Shown: positions 40,649 to 52,603 of the stretch, one piece after another
Layout of the letters: each line of letters begins with the position of its first letter
How positions within the stretch are numbered: the stretch's first letter is position 1
From: Arion vulgaris
Taxonomy: Eukaryota; Mollusca; Gastropoda; Stylommatophora; Arionidae
Assembly (NCBI GenBank): GCA_020796225.1
Contig: CM036761.1
Span: 38,376,428-38,440,427, forward strand
Length of the DNA: 64,000 nt
Reading direction: 5' to 3'
Notes under the pieces: generated by a model
Told to the model about the DNA's origin: nothing
Seen by the model: the letters and a program-made list of their open reading frames with translations, nothing else
The model's database searches: none
Translations under genes and position numbers: made by a program

Positions 40649-40965
40649 GGGTCTCTGTGGCTGAGTGGTTAAGCCCTTTGCCTTGCGAGTCGAAGCTCGT
40701 GGGTTCGAATCCGTACCACGGCCTTCTGTTCACGAGTGCAATTTTCTCTAGATTTCTTTTCTCTCCTGGGATTGTTGCCAGAGCTACGGAGTTTTCACGA
40801 GTGCAGTTTTCTCTAGATTTCTTTTCTTTCCTGGGATTGTTGCCAGAGCTACGGAGTTCGTGCTTTGTGCAACACTCTAGGCAGGTGGCGTGCCATTTCT
40901 GCGGAGAGGGACCGAGCCATATGGGGTAAAGCAATGAAGTCAATCCTTCCGCTTTAAACCCTTTA
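40649..40965 (+). mobile_element. SINE-D reference copy, with internal duplication
   Basis: Perfect box A (TGGCTGAGTGG) and box B (GGTTCGAATCC) in a class II tRNA-like head, then body. About 64 bp (ACGAGTGCARTTTTCTC to CCAGAGCTACGGAGTT) occurs twice in tandem at 40733-40860. The head cannot form a proper acceptor stem, so it is not a tRNA gene. Confidence 0.85.
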
Positions 40966-41072
40966 AATACAGAAACCTAACGGGGGCTCAACTTACGTTC
41001 TTGACAAAAACCTCACAGATCACAAAGAGTGGTTAACTTGGTTGAGAGGAACGAACGCAAGCAAAGAAACAA
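40966..41072 (+). mobile_element. SINE-A/B superfamily 3' fragment
   Basis: CAGATCACAAAGAGTGGTTA then GGAACGAACGCAAGCAAAG; resembles 56404 on the other strand. Confidence 0.55.
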
Positions 41073-41382
41073 ATGATGTATGCGATTACAGAACTCAAGA
41101 TCTACGCTGGTAAAACTTATATTCACCTTTTCTTCTTATTGGTGGTCCTTATTGCTGCCATCCCTGCTGGCGATCAAAGCTATTTGAGATTGAAGAGGTC
41201 AGGTAATAACGCACGGTATTAAAGTGCACTTTGCTGAAAAAGAATGTAAAGGTTCTAAGTGTGCAGATATTTCAGTCTCGAGTTACGATACAAAGTAACT
41301 AACACCCATTTGAAGACGAACAAAGTAAACGATGGAGAAAGCGATAATATACTTGAATGTCTTGTCAACAAAACAGATTGCA
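41073..41382. other. spacer, nothing recognised
   Basis: Starts of a LINE copy may lie near the right end; otherwise unique. Confidence 0.3.
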
Positions 41383-41644
41383 GTAAAAGAAGAGGTTAAA
41401 AAAAGACGCAGGCGATGGATAGGACACACTTTGAGAAAACCAGAGGGAATATAACAAGAAGGGTCCTTTTCTGGAACCCACAGGGAGTGCCAAAGAAGGG
41501 AGTCATAGAAATACACGGAGACGGGATTTGGAGGCAGAGATCAACAATATAAAGAAGAAGAGCTGGAGGCAGCTGCAGGAGATAGCTAGAGATAAGAAGA
41601 CTTGGCATAAAATGGTTAATGGTCTACTCCCCAATCCAGTGAAA

Positions 41645-41696
<52 letters not shown>

Positions 41697-41705
41697 AGGA
41701 GAAAG
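41383..41705 (+). mobile_element. 5'-truncated LINE fragment, (GA)n tail
   Basis: KKRRRRWIGHTLRKPEGI, then after stop and frameshifts MEAEINNIKKKSWRQLQEIA and KTWHKMVNGLLPNP, then (GA)n at 41653-41700. Same subfamily as 21546. Confidence 0.82.
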
Positions 41706-41764
41706 AAAGTAAAGGAACCTTTTACCATACCTCGAGGAATATTTTGTAAAACGATGTAAGGTCC

Positions 41765-41870
41765 GTATTTTTCATTGACCTTCGGCACACGATGGGCTGT
41801 GTGGTCAACATCATCCCCAGCCGCCCTTACTTCTCAATGCTTCTCCTGGTACCTAATATGTTGACATTCT
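41765..41870 (-). mobile_element. SINE-L fragment
   Basis: TTTTTCATTGACCTTCGGCA, CACGATGGGCTG, TGGTCAACATCA are shared with 57220-57310. Confidence 0.6.
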
Positions 41871-41936
41871 TAAAGTAAATTAATTACCAATGTATTAAGA
41901 AGATCATTTTATTGCCACCGTAGCGCGTTTGGTGGT

Positions 41937-42178
41937 GGTGTCTGTGGCCTAGGGGATAGTGACTCGGTCTATTAACCCCGACGTTGTGAGTTCGAATCAC
42001 GCTGCGCACAGTTTGGTTGCAAATTGTTTCCGTTGATTTTAACAAAGGACGATGACACCACCCGTTCAGAAAGCAATGTCAAACTACTGACGGTATAAGT
42101 GGTGCCTAGAAAATCAACGACTCGTTTACTGTGGTTGATGGCTACGTCCTTTAGGATATGCCACGATGTTCATTTCAG
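41937..42178 (+). mobile_element. SINE-E, best head-1 copy
   Basis: Head TGGCCTAGGGGATAGTGAC with box B GAGTTCGAATCAC; body through GATATGCCACGATGTTCA; no long tail. A truncated tRNA-like piece (TGGTAGCGCAGTAGGTAGCG) follows at 42187. Confidence 0.85.
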
Positions 42179-42229
42179 CACATCTGGTAGCGCAGTAGGT
42201 AGCGCCTCAGTCTCATAACCCCACATTTA

Positions 42230-42641
42230 ATGATCAAATATGCCAAGTCACAGATTCAGTATAATGTATTCTTTTATTAGAAATGTTCAATACAAGTCTT
42301 GAACTTTATAAATGAGACATTTCAAAATAATAATAAGTGATGGTAGCTACAGATGTTCCTGCAGTGCGTAGAAGCTGATCGACTTAACTTACTACTCCAT
42401 AGTCAGTTCTGACAGCAGATGGAGTACAATTGAATCAACTCACCAGTGGTCACTCTTGTCGGGGGACTGTAGTGCCTCGTTCATTTAACCCGTGGCAACT
42501 CGACCCAGAGGCACTGGTCGAGCGTGGTATTAATACTCCTCCCTTCTTCCAACTGTTCTATGTTTTCGTGTGTCAGGTTGAGTCATGCTGTTACAGTACT
42601 ACTCTTACACTTTTTGTTGTTTACGTTTGTTCTAAGTAGCC
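42230..42641. other. spacer, nothing recognised
   Basis: No shared repeat or convincing frame. Confidence 0.35.
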
Positions 42642-42903
42642 CGCCCGTGTGTTGCCAGAGCTCGCAAGGAAAGCAAAGAATAATAACGCTGAAACCTGTA
42701 AGGCATGTCGTAAGAGGCGACTGAGGTCAGGGCCTAGGCAAGATACCCTAGTATATTAAAAGCGTTGCAGGAATCGCATGTGCTGGCCTACATATATGCG
42801 CAAAACTGGCACACTTTACAATCGATCTTAGGCTCAGATCACATAGACATCACAAAGAGTGGTTTAACAAATGGTCGATATGGATAGTTCGAAGAAGAAG
42901 AAG
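42642..42903 (+). mobile_element. SINE-B copy
   Basis: CGCCCGTGTGTTGCCAGAG to (GAA)n; full length. Confidence 0.87.
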
Positions 42904-42904
42904 C

Positions 42905-43033
42905 TCTTAGAACCCAAGTAAACCACTCTTAGTGTTCTGTATAATGTGTGTGATCTGCACCCAAAACGGGATAGTTCCGACCCCATAATGCCCCAACGGC
43001 ATGCACGACGGACACATCCGATATTCGGTCAAA
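42905..43033 (-). mobile_element. SINE-A/B superfamily variant, fragment
   Basis: AACCACTCTTAGTG and GTGTGATCTGCACCC, ACACATCCGATAT: same order as SINE-B 3' half but a distinct sequence. Confidence 0.45.
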
Positions 43034-43041
43034 GTGTAGGC

Positions 43042-43154
43042 CATAGATTCCTAAACTTTTTCGGTCCACCACCCACTTTGCACGACATAAACTTTGTATC
43101 GCCCCCTACCCCATTATAACAGTTTGCCAACGCCCCCACCATCCCCGATTCACA

Positions 43155-43248
<94 letters not shown>

Positions 43249-43513
43249 TACATGCTCTATTTTCACTTTGACGTAGAAAAATTATATATATTTCTCTCAT
43301 ACATGGTCAATTTTCATGAAATTGATGAAAATATGTATCTTGTAAGATGGACATAAGATGGATTAAAATGCAGAATTCAAATTTTTAATGATTATTCAAT
43401 CACAAAATCACGAAAAAACTCGCCCCCTCCCAAGTGCTTTTGAACCACTATCGCCCCCTCTGGAAGGCGTCAGCGCCCACTGGGGGCGGTACCGTTCACT
43501 TTGGGAAACGCTG
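43042..43513 (-). mobile_element. MITE-H copy 2 with an internal TA microsatellite
   Basis: CATAGATTCCTAAACTTTTT to TTCACTTTGGGAAACGCTG. Flanks GTGTAGGC / GTGTAGAC (7 of 8 match; 43034-43041, 43514-43521). About 90 bp of (TA)n at 43161-43250 lies where the other copies have only TATATATATC-like sequence. IYIYI frames are artefacts. Confidence 0.9.
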
Positions 43514-43521
43514 GTGTAGAC

Positions 43522-43742
43522 AAATTATTCTGAAAGACACACATTTGTACAAGCGGATAAAAGTAAAATTTGACAAGCAGTAAAATCCGACTATAAAGTA
43601 TCACATCTAGAGTTATTCTCTAGCATCTGAAGTAGCATGCTATACAAATCTGATTTATTTAGGTTTTTTTCGCATACTATATAATAAACACACTCCTCAT
43701 ACTTTGTATACGCTGTCAGTACAGTCACTTTTTTTATGGTAG
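43522..43742. other. AT-rich spacer
   Basis: Nothing recognised. Confidence 0.35.
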
Positions 43743-43885
43743 ATCTTCTTCTTTGCGTTTGGTTTCGTATGCTCGTCTAAACCATGAGATGGGTTGCTTC
43801 TACGAAGCTGCATGGAGTTCCTCAAGGGTTCCCCATAGCTTGCTCTGTAAGCTTCGTTCATGAGGTCACATTTCATTTCGTTGGT
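43743..43885 (-). mobile_element. element P copy
   Basis: TCTTCTTCTTTGCGTTTGG tail, then CCATGAGATGGGTTGCTTC and CATGGAGTTCCTCAAGGG, complementary to 11415-11605. Confidence 0.65.
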
Positions 43886-44054
43886 GTATGTATGATGGGC
43901 ATGCTCTGGAGTCTGTGTTTCTGTCTGACATGTACAATGTACAGTCTGAACAGACTTTATTCTGAGCATACGATGATTGAGCCTGTGGCGATTTGTTCTT
44001 ATGTAAAAGATTGTTGTGTACTGTTTTCTGCTGTAAAAAAAGGTGGGACGAATT

Positions 44055-44215
44055 ATCTTATTGCGTAAGAGTTCGCCTATCGTCTCGGAAACAAAAGGGT
44101 TGTGAGTTCAATCCAACAATCGATGTTTCAAAAGTGAAGAAAGGAATTTGCCCTTCTACTTCCTGCACACTACGGGGGAAAATATCAAGAGTTTCATACC
44201 CTAAGATCTGAAAAC
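44055..44215 (+). mobile_element. tRNA-like SINE head, unnamed family
   Basis: A box B-like GTGAGTTCAATCC follows a plausible anticodon-arm region; the body has no other copy here. Confidence 0.35.
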
Positions 44216-44419
44216 TCTACAGAAAATGTATTTCATAGATAATAAACATATTTCTCAAACTTTGTATGAACTAACAGTCAATCAACATCAAATTCACTCT
44301 AATAATAAATACAACGTTATGAAAATATTGTAGTATATTTCCATTCTTCGATTGTGTCATCAAATTGCATTGACTCGTTCATAAACACATTATTATAGAT
44401 CATATGATATCTCATCTAA
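44216..44419. other. AT-rich spacer
   Basis: Nothing recognised. Confidence 0.35.
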
Positions 44420-44600
44420 TTTACGCAGTTTTTGTGGCGTTAAAAGTGGTGTATGTCTTTATCTCCAAAAGTACGCGGTTCAACTCCCGTGTATTGTGAT
44501 TTAACTATTTTCAAGTGATTTAAAAAAAAATCTCAACGAAGATTGTTTACCTCGTCCTATAGAAGACGAGCAATAAAACGTAGGTCATGTGTCCAAGATG
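44420..44600 (+). mobile_element. tRNA-like head with SINE-F-like body fragment
   Basis: CGCGGTTCAACTCCC is box B-like. CTCGTCCTATAGAAGACGAG onward resembles the SINE-F segment CTAGTCCTATCGAAGACGG at 63500. Confidence 0.4.
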
Positions 44601-44755
44601 AGCATCGCAAATGAGCCATTCATTGGTAGATGGGGTAATCAAAAAGTGTAAGCTGTAAAACAGTTGTCAGGAAAAAATAATATAGATAACGCCAATTAAG
44701 AGGTATTTTTAAAAGAAATTATTACCGTAATCAAACTTACATCCCGAACCATCCT

Positions 44756-44942
44756 TTTCGTAGCGCGTTGGACGACGGGTAACAAGCCCCCCTGTGGGTG
44801 CGGTTCAATTTCGCGGGCTGGCAGAAAAGCCACAGGTTGTCCAGAGTTACGGTGTTCGTGGCACCGAACCGAATTGTTACGATGCCCATGGTACCGAGCC
44901 GAAGAGCTGAAAGCTCAAGTACTTCTGAATCGAAAAAAAAAT
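44756..44942 (+). mobile_element. SINE-C copy 5
   Basis: CGTAGCGCGTTGGACGACGG head, GGTTCAATTTCGC, A-rich end. A SINE-F piece follows directly. Confidence 0.85.
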
Positions 44943-45055
44943 ACGCTGCTGCTGAAATCTTCCTGTGTAAAAAAGAGATCGGCGCACATATTGTTATTCA
45001 CCGAAGAGAAGTGATGATGATATTATCAATCATTCATTCAATCAATCAATACAAA
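44943..45055 (+). mobile_element. SINE-F 3' end
   Basis: GCTGAAATCTTCCTGTG, GAGATCGGCGCACATATTG, (TCAA)n tail. Confidence 0.7.
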
Positions 45056-46415
45056 ATAAAGAATGTATTGCGCCGTAGGGTTACAATCTAAACGACGCAG
45101 GATCACTGAAGAAGAAGAAGAAGAACAGCATATCCCAATAGAATAATCTCTCGCTTGACATGTTCATTCACATACTTAATGTAACCAAATGAATCTGAAC
45201 ATGACAGCGAATGACCACCACATTTATATTGTTCTTGTAATAACTGTGAATCTTCTCTGCCCACCACCGATAGAATGCTCCAGGTCGTGCTCTACTGTCA
45301 AAGCCGTTTCTTTGCACAGTTGTTTACTACAAGTAGAAGTGAATAAAAAATCAACACGTCTGGTCAGGTGAATATAAATATCGAAATAAAAGAGGTATTT
45401 TATGGAAAGTCAAATGAACACGGAAATGGCTAGAAATGCTCATCTGGCAAACGTTGCTTGAATGAAAAGATTAACGTTGCTGAGGCCGATTTCTCATTAA
45501 TGCTCTGCTAATTAAATTGTCTCCCCGCTGATTTATAGAATTAGGATCAATATTATTCCCTTGTCAAGGATTAGTGCCTCCTACTCCTTATATTCTTCTT
45601 GTACCGTCTAGACATAGCTGGATGTTGTTCGGATAATACGTCTTATTCAGAGGTCTGATAGATAGAGAGCACATTATATGGACAACAGCAACTTAGAAGA
45701 ATGACTTGCAGATGACACAAAATGGCATTGAAGTGAAGAACATATGCACAAACTATACTGAATTATTGACGACGTGAAACATGATAAAGAGGAGAAGAAG
45801 AAGGAAAGGGGAACAATGAACATATAAACTAGACAACGATGGAAGAAAAAGAAAACAAAAAGTAACGGAACAGAAATAGTAAGCAAACGGGAAAAAACCT
45901 GAAAAGCGATAGAAAATTAAGTAAAAGAGCAATAAATGACAGACAGACAGGAAGATAAATAAAAGATAAAGAAATAAATGACAGACAGACAGGAAGATAA
46001 ATAAAAGATAGAGAAATAAATGAACACAAATAACAAGAAATTATATTTTTTGCAAGTTCATTCTACTTTTCATGTTTGCTGGTCCACACGCTCTGATATT
46101 ACCACAAAATGCTCCTCCTTAGGTTAAAATAGGCGTGTCTTGGCCTAAAGAGGTTTTATCCCCTACATAACCAATAAGGAAAGAAATTATAGAAGAAAAA
46201 AAAAAGTGAAATGGATGAGAGAAAATAAAAAGTGAAATGTCGAGATGGCATACCATAATAGACATTTTAATGAGTGATAGTTACTGCACCATGCTTCAGC
46301 GGGTGCACAAATAGAACCGACTAGTTAGTTACCAAGTAAGCTATTAACGTTTAGCTCTAAAATGTGCAGCATCATTAATTATGAATTGGAATGATAGAGC
46401 TCACACATCATCCAT
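45056..46415. other. about 1.35 kb largely unrecognised
   Basis: A 41-bp duplication (GACAGACAGACAGGAAGATA and on) at 45937-46020. The interval 45480-45600 has homeodomain-like AT motifs (CATTAATG, CTAATTAAATTG) and apparently unique sequence. No gene recognised. Confidence 0.35.
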
Positions 46416-49249
46416 AAGTCCAATTATATCTGATATTGTACTACAGTAATAAAACCAATCATATCTGATATTATACTACAGTAATAAGACTAATCATATC
46501 TGATATTGTACTACAGTAATATGACCAATCATATCTGATATTATACTACAGTAATATGACCAATCATATCTGATATTATACTACAGTAATAAGACTAATC
46601 ATATCTGATATTGTACTACAGTAATAAGACCAATCATATCTGATATTGTACTACAGTAATAAAACCAATCATATCTGATATTATACTACAGTAATATGAC
46701 CAATCATATCTGATATTATACTACAGTAATAAGACTAATCATATCTGATATTGTACTACAGTAATATGACCAATCATATCTGATATTATACTACAGTAAT
46801 ATGACCAATCATATCTGATATTATACTACAGTAATATGACCAATCATATCTGATATTGTACTACAGTAATAAAACCAATCATATCTGATATTATACTACA
46901 GTAATATGACCAATCATATCTGATATTGTACTACAGTAATAAAACCAATCATATCTGATATTATACTACAGTAATATGACCAATCATATCTGATATTGTA
47001 CTACAGTAATAAAACCAATCATATCTGATATTATACTACAGTAATATGACCAATCATATCTGATATTATACTACAGTAATAAGACTAATCATATCTGATA
47101 TTGTACTACAGTAATAAGACTAATCATATCTGATATTGTACTACAGTAATATGACCAATCATATCTGATATTGTACTACAGTAATATGACCAATCATATC
47201 TGATATTGTACTACAGTAATAAGACTAATCATATCTGATATTATACTACAGTAATAAGACCAATCATATCTGATATTATACTACAGTAATAAGACTAATC
47301 ATATCTGATATTATACTACAGTAATATGACCAATCATATCTGATATTGTACTACAGTAATAAGACTAATCATATCTGATATTATACTACAGTAATAAGAC
47401 CAATCATATCTGATATTATACTACAGTAATAAGACTAATCATATCTGATATTATACTACAGTAATAAGACTAATCATATCTGATATTGTACTACAGTAAT
47501 AGGACTAATCATATCTGATATTGTACTACAGTAATAAGACTAATCATGTCTGATATTATACTACAGTAATAAGACTAATCATGTCTGATATTATACTACA
47601 GTAATAAGACTAATCATGTCTGATATTATACTACAGTAATATGACCAATCATATCTGATATTGTACTACAGTAATATGACCAATCATATCTGATATTGTA
47701 CTACAGTAATAGGACCAATCGTATCTGATATTGTACTACAGTAATAAAACCAATCATATCTGATATTATACTACAGTAATATGACCAATCATATCTGATA
47801 TTGTACTACAGTAATAAGACTAATCATATCTGATATTATACTACAGTAATAAGACCAATCATATCTGATATTGTACTACAGTAATATGACCAATCATATC
47901 TGATATTGTACTACAGTAATAAGACTAATCATATCTGATATTGTACTACAGTAATATGACCAATCATATCTGATATTGTACTACAGTAATAAGACTAATC
48001 ATATCTGATATTGTACTACAGTAATAAGACTAATCATATCTGATATTGTACTACAGTAATAAGACTAATCATATCTGATATTATACTACAGTAATAAAAC
48101 CAATCATATCTGATATTATACTACAGTAATAAGACTAATCATATCTGATATTATACTACAGTAATAAGACTAATCATATCTGATATTATACTACAGTAAT
48201 ATGACCAATCATATCTGATATTGTACTACAGTAATAAGACCAATCATATCTGATATTGTACTACAGTAATAAGACTAATCATATCTGATATTGTACTACA
48301 GTAATAAGACTAATCATATCTGATATTATACTACAGTAATAAGACTAATCATATCTGATATTGTACTACAGTAATAAGACTAATCATATCTGATATTATA
48401 CTACAGTAATAAGACTAATCATATCTGATATTATACTACAGTAATATGACCAATCATATCTGATATTATACTACAGTAATAAGACTAATCATATCTGATA
48501 TTATACTACAGTAATATGACCAATCATATCTGATATTATACTACAGTAATAAGACTAATCATATCTGATATTATACTACAGTAATATGACCAATCATATC
48601 TGATATTATACTACAGTAATATGACCAATCATATCTGATATTGTACTACAGTAATAAGACTAATCATATCTGATATTGTACTACAGTAATAAGACTAATC
48701 ATATCTGATATTATACTACAGTAATAAGACTAATCATATCTGATATTGTACTACAGTAATATGACCAATCATATCTGATATTATACTACAGTAATAAGAC
48801 TAATCATATCTGATATTATACTACAGTAATAAGACTAATCATATCTGATATTATACTACAGTAATAAGACTAATCATATCTGATATTGTACTACAGTAAT
48901 AAGACTAATCATATCTGATATTATACTACAGTAATAAGACTAATCATATCTGATATTATACTACAGTAATATGACCAATCATATCTGATATTATACTACA
49001 GTAATAAGACTAATCATATCTGATATTATACTACAGTAATATGACCAATCATATCTGATATTATACTACAGTAATATGACCAATCATATCTGATATTGTA
49101 CTACAGTAATAAGACTAATCATATCTGATATTGTACTACAGTAATAAGACTAATCATATCTGATATTATACTACAGTAATAAGACTAATCATATCTGATA
49201 TTGTACTACAGTAATAAGACCAATCATATCTGATATTATACTACAGTAT
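46416..49249. repeat. 35-bp satellite-like array, about 81 copies
   Basis: Unit YAATCATATCTGATATTRTA then CTACAGTAATAAGAC, with ATGAC and AAAAC as alternative ends. Nearly all variation falls at three sites (Y, R and the last five bases); length is almost constant. Both ends drop abruptly into unique sequence. Confidence 0.96.
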
Positions 49250-49317
49250 AACTCTAGATGTGTTACTTTAACGTATCAATATAGATGGAAACTTCAGTAA
49301 AACTATGTAGAAATGGC

Positions 49318-49445
49318 GAAACATGTAATAACAAAGTACTGTAGTGTTATCAAATACAAAAACAATGACAATACATAGCAACGTTTCGACCACAAAGGCC
49401 TTTATCAAGCAAACTATACAACAAAAGTGACGACGGTTATAGCAC
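49318..49445. mobile_element. FB-I single arm
   Basis: CAAAGTACTGTAGTGTTATC and AACGTTTCGACCACAAAGG, TTTATCAAGCAAAC; no second arm. Confidence 0.72.
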
Positions 49446-49494
49446 ACTAAGTACAGACTTTGACAAAGATATTACAACGGTTAAAAATCAAATC

Positions 49495-49765
49495 CTGTCT
49501 TCAATATAAGAAAGAGGCAGTCATATGTTTCGGTCTTGTGGTAAGAAATGGAAGTTTAGAACACATTGTAACAACTGGTAAAATCGAGGAGAGACGAGAC
49601 AGAGGAAGACAGAGAGAGAAAATTTTGGATAGAATGACTTCATGGCACGGGAGAGCGTCAACATCTGAGATGATACCAAGCACCAGAGACAGAGATTTGT
49701 GGAGATCCATGATCGTCAACGCCAGCCGGCACGGTACGTGATGATGATGATGATGATGAACCTAG
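49495..49765 (+). mobile_element. LINE C-terminal fragment, (GAT)n tail
   Basis: SLEHIVTTGKIEERRDRGRQ, MTSWHGRASTSEMI and RDRDLWRSMIVNASRHGT, then a stop and (ATG)n. The GKI-E-RR.RGRQR segment is the GRPR region. Close relative, inverted, at 55500. Confidence 0.78.
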
Positions 49766-49914
49766 TTGATAAGAACGAACGCAAACATAGAAACAAGAAA
49801 GAGCCATTATCTATCCAACACACGACAAGATAAACTAAAAACACGTATCTCTAAATACATTGAGCCCCACTAAGGTCGTGTTTTCACCTAAATATTTTGT
49901 CTCCCTTTGGCAAA

Positions 49915-49998
49915 TTAACTATGACATACCCACAGAGGCTGCGAGCAGTGAAATTAACTATGACATACCCACAGTGGCTACGAGCAGTGAAATTGTGC
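49915..49998 (+). repeat. 41-bp tandem duplication
   Basis: AACTATGACATACCCACAG then GAGCAGTGAAATT, two copies. Confidence 0.8.
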
Positions 49999-50385
49999 TC
50001 TCATGACATTAAGAGTTGGTGGAAGGTTAAGGCGGGTGCTCTCGTCTAAATTATTCATAACTGTGACAGTTGCTCGTCTTCCTAAGGGGATTCTGTAAGC
50101 AGGCGGCTTACGTGCCTTGGTGCTTTCTTAACTCAACCGTCTTATGATTCACTGATGACCAACACATAAATAAACTCACGCACAGAAACACAGTGAAACT
50201 ATACTCACAGACAGACCGACCCGTTTTGATCAACACAGACTCTTTTACACACATTCAGAAGTGTGTGCAATCTATATATAACAACAGCCAAAACTAGAGA
50301 CTGCCAGTTCAACCACTAAATGTACAGAACAATGCCTTCTTAGACTGAACAGTTACCATATAAGACACAGACTACAGAGCACACC
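49999..50385. other. spacer, nothing recognised
   Basis: No shared repeat or gene. Confidence 0.35.
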
Positions 50386-51206
50386 TTGCAGTTCTGTTCA
50401 ATAAATCTACACATGACATATGAAACTAAACTGAATACCTTAGATAAAATGAATACCATACATAATATCTCAGCAACTAGGTTTAGAAATACACAGGGGA
50501 AAGACCAAGGTCATGAGAATAAATGCTGTAAATGTAAACCAGATTATGCTGGAGGAAACAGCTCTACAAGATGTAGAATCACACACATACATTGGTAGCA
50601 ACATAGACACAGAAGGAGGAACAAACAAAAATGTCGAGATAAGAATACAAAAAGCAAGGGAAAACTTTATTGCATTGAGTGAGATATGGAAGTCAAAGGA
50701 GATCAAAACAAACACAAAGCTGAGAATCTTTCAATCAAATGTGAAGTCAGTGCTGTTCTATGGCTCGAAACATGGAAGACAACAAAGAAAACCACAAGAA
50801 AACTACAGACCTTCATAAATAGATGTTTACGTAGCCTAGAGGGACTGAGATGGTATGATAAGATTACGAACGAGGAACTCAGAGAAATAACTAAGCAGAT
50901 ACCAGTGGAGAAAGAGCTAAGGATGAGACTCTGGGATGGATAGGACATACATTGAGAAGACCGACCGGAAGCATTGCAAGACAGGCACTGTTTTGGAATC
51001 CACAGGGAAAGAGAAGTAGGGGAAGACCTAGACAGACCTGGAGAAGAGAACTGGAGGCTGATATTAAAAGGATAGGTAAAACATGGAAAGAATTGGAAAA
51101 GATGGCAAGAGAGAGGAAGAGCTGGAAGAAGTTGTTGAAGACCTGTGCTCCGTTGGGAGTTGAAAGGCGAAGAAGACATATGAAACATTGCCACACAAAC
51201 GAAGCT
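50386..51206 (+). mobile_element. LINE reverse transcriptase, longest degraded copy
   Basis: In successive frames: LGLEIHRGKTKVMRINA, ALQDVESHTYIGSNIDTEGG, KLRIFQSNVKSVLFYGSK (frame 50513), then KLQTFINRCLRSLEGLRWYD (frame 50686), a stop at 50941 and SIARQALFWNPQGK, RSRGRPRQTWRRELEADIK (frame 50952). The catalytic YADD block is absent (5' truncation). Frameshifts near 50470 and 50770 and the stop mark it as dead. Confidence 0.85.
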
Positions 51207-51238
51207 TAAATGATAAGCTTACTTGTTATTTTTTTGTT

Positions 51239-51360
51239 AGCACGGTATGAAATCAGGCGTAGTAATAGCGGATTTGGACCGATTTTTGCGTGAAGACTTA
51301 CTTTTATTATAGCAAGCGTCCCTCGGCATTCAGGCGAGTCTTACTTGTAACTTTGGATTC
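51239..51360 (-). mobile_element. SINE-J fragment
   Basis: GATTTTTGCGTGAAGACTTA and GCATTCAGGCGAGTCTTAC. Confidence 0.62.
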
Positions 51361-51546
51361 ACAAGTTATGAATAACAGATTTCCTGTAGTCCAACCACGT
51401 ATTGTGTGTACACCCAAAATGTTCCCAAGCTGGTCACGAATACCTGAATTTCCGTTGCCCGTGGTCACTATCGTAGCATATTATCAATTTTATGTCTACG
51501 AAAATTATTAAAAGTAAAATGGAGTGATTTCGTTTCTAACAACACA

Positions 51547-51882
51547 GTGAGAGATAGAACACACCAACAACCCATATCAAATATTATAAGGAAACGAAGG
51601 TGGAAATATTTAGGTCATGTTCTTAGATCAGACGAAAAGAGACTAAATCGACAAGTCCTTATGTGGTCACCAGTTGGGAAAAGAAAACGTGGAAGACCAA
51701 AGACCACTCTTCGAAGAACCATCCAACAAGAAAGTAAACTATTGGCATGTAAAACCATACAAGATCTCTAACTGCTAGCAAAGAACCGTATCACATGGAG
51801 ATCTAAAACCTCTGCCCTATGTGCCGCCTTTGGCACGAAAGGAACAAACTAACTAACTAACTAACTAACTAACTATTGGTGA
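51547..51882 (+). mobile_element. LINE C-terminal fragment, (AACT)n tail
   Basis: RKRRWKYLGHVLRSDEKRLN, VGKRKRGRPKTTLRRTIQQE, a stop, then ITWRSKTSALCAAFGTKGTN. The tail is seven AACT repeats, a different 3' repeat from the other LINEs here. Confidence 0.82.
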
Positions 51883-51884
51883 CC

Positions 51885-52012
51885 CCACATAACAAGTTAT
51901 CAGGAACCGTCGAAGAACGCTACTTGACGTGAAGTTTCATAGAGGAAACCCATCTCATAGTTTAAACTGAGTGTAAAAAATCGATCACAAAGAAGAATAA
52001 GAAAATAAATGT
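51885..52012 (+). mobile_element. element P copy, diverged
   Basis: CATAACAAGTTATCAGGAAC, TTTCATAGAGGAAACCCATC, and a GAAGAATAAG tail. Confidence 0.5.
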
Positions 52013-52119
52013 ATAAGAAAATATATACATCTGGACACCAATCGTACAGAATCTTTAATTCTTCTTACTTCGTTTGCGTCATTAAAATAGAATTAATTAT
52101 AAACTATTCCATGTGGTTT

Positions 52120-52168
52120 GTGTGTGTCACGTGTGTGTCACGTGTGTGTCACGTGTGTGTCACGTGTG
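52120..52168 (+). repeat. 12-bp tandem repeat, 4 copies
   Basis: TGTGTGTCACG repeats ending CACGTGTGCC. Confidence 0.8.
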
Positions 52169-52235
52169 CCATTTTAGCCTGATTCTTCTTCTTCTTCCAA
52201 CGCTCTGTATCGACCACTTGTTAACCACTTTTGTG

Positions 52236-52477
52236 TGGTTTCTGTGGCTGAGGGGTTAAGCCTTGTTAGTCGATGGTCGTCGGTTCGAATCCGGACCGCA
52301 GCCTTCTGTTCACAAGTGCAGTTTTTTCCAGAGACCCCTAGGATTGTTAGAGTGGCTACGGAGTTCGTGCTGTACGCAATACTCTAAGCAGGTGGCGTGC
52401 CATATCTGCGGAGAGAGACTGAGCCAGATAGGTAAAACCCGGTGCAATGAAGTCTATCCTTCGGTTTTTAAACCATA
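52236..52477 (+). mobile_element. SINE-D nested in SINE-B
   Basis: TGGCTGAGGGG box A-like, GGTTCGAATCC box B, GGTGGCGTGCCATATCTGC body. Flanks TTTTGTG / ATTTGTG fit a short target duplication within SINE-B. Confidence 0.83.
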
Positions 52478-52603
52478 TTTGTGATTTGTATGTGATCTGC
52501 GTCTTAGAGCAATTGATCTGCGTCTTAAAGCAATTGTACTTTTAACCAATAATGCGTCTACAAGTAGGTCAGCACATCCTTTACACGACGCATTTTATTT
52601 ACT

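Noticed and set aside
40649..40735. A tRNA-Ser/Leu-like gene with perfect A and B boxes.
   Set aside because: The ends do not form an acceptor stem and the sequence continues into a SINE body repeated elsewhere.
43029..43356. Isoleucine/tyrosine-repeat open frames.
   Set aside because: They translate a (TA)n microsatellite inside MITE-H.
46416..49249. CRISPR-like or regulatory operator array.
   Set aside because: The whole 35-bp unit repeats; there are no spacers, no associated genes and the setting is a eukaryotic repeat region.
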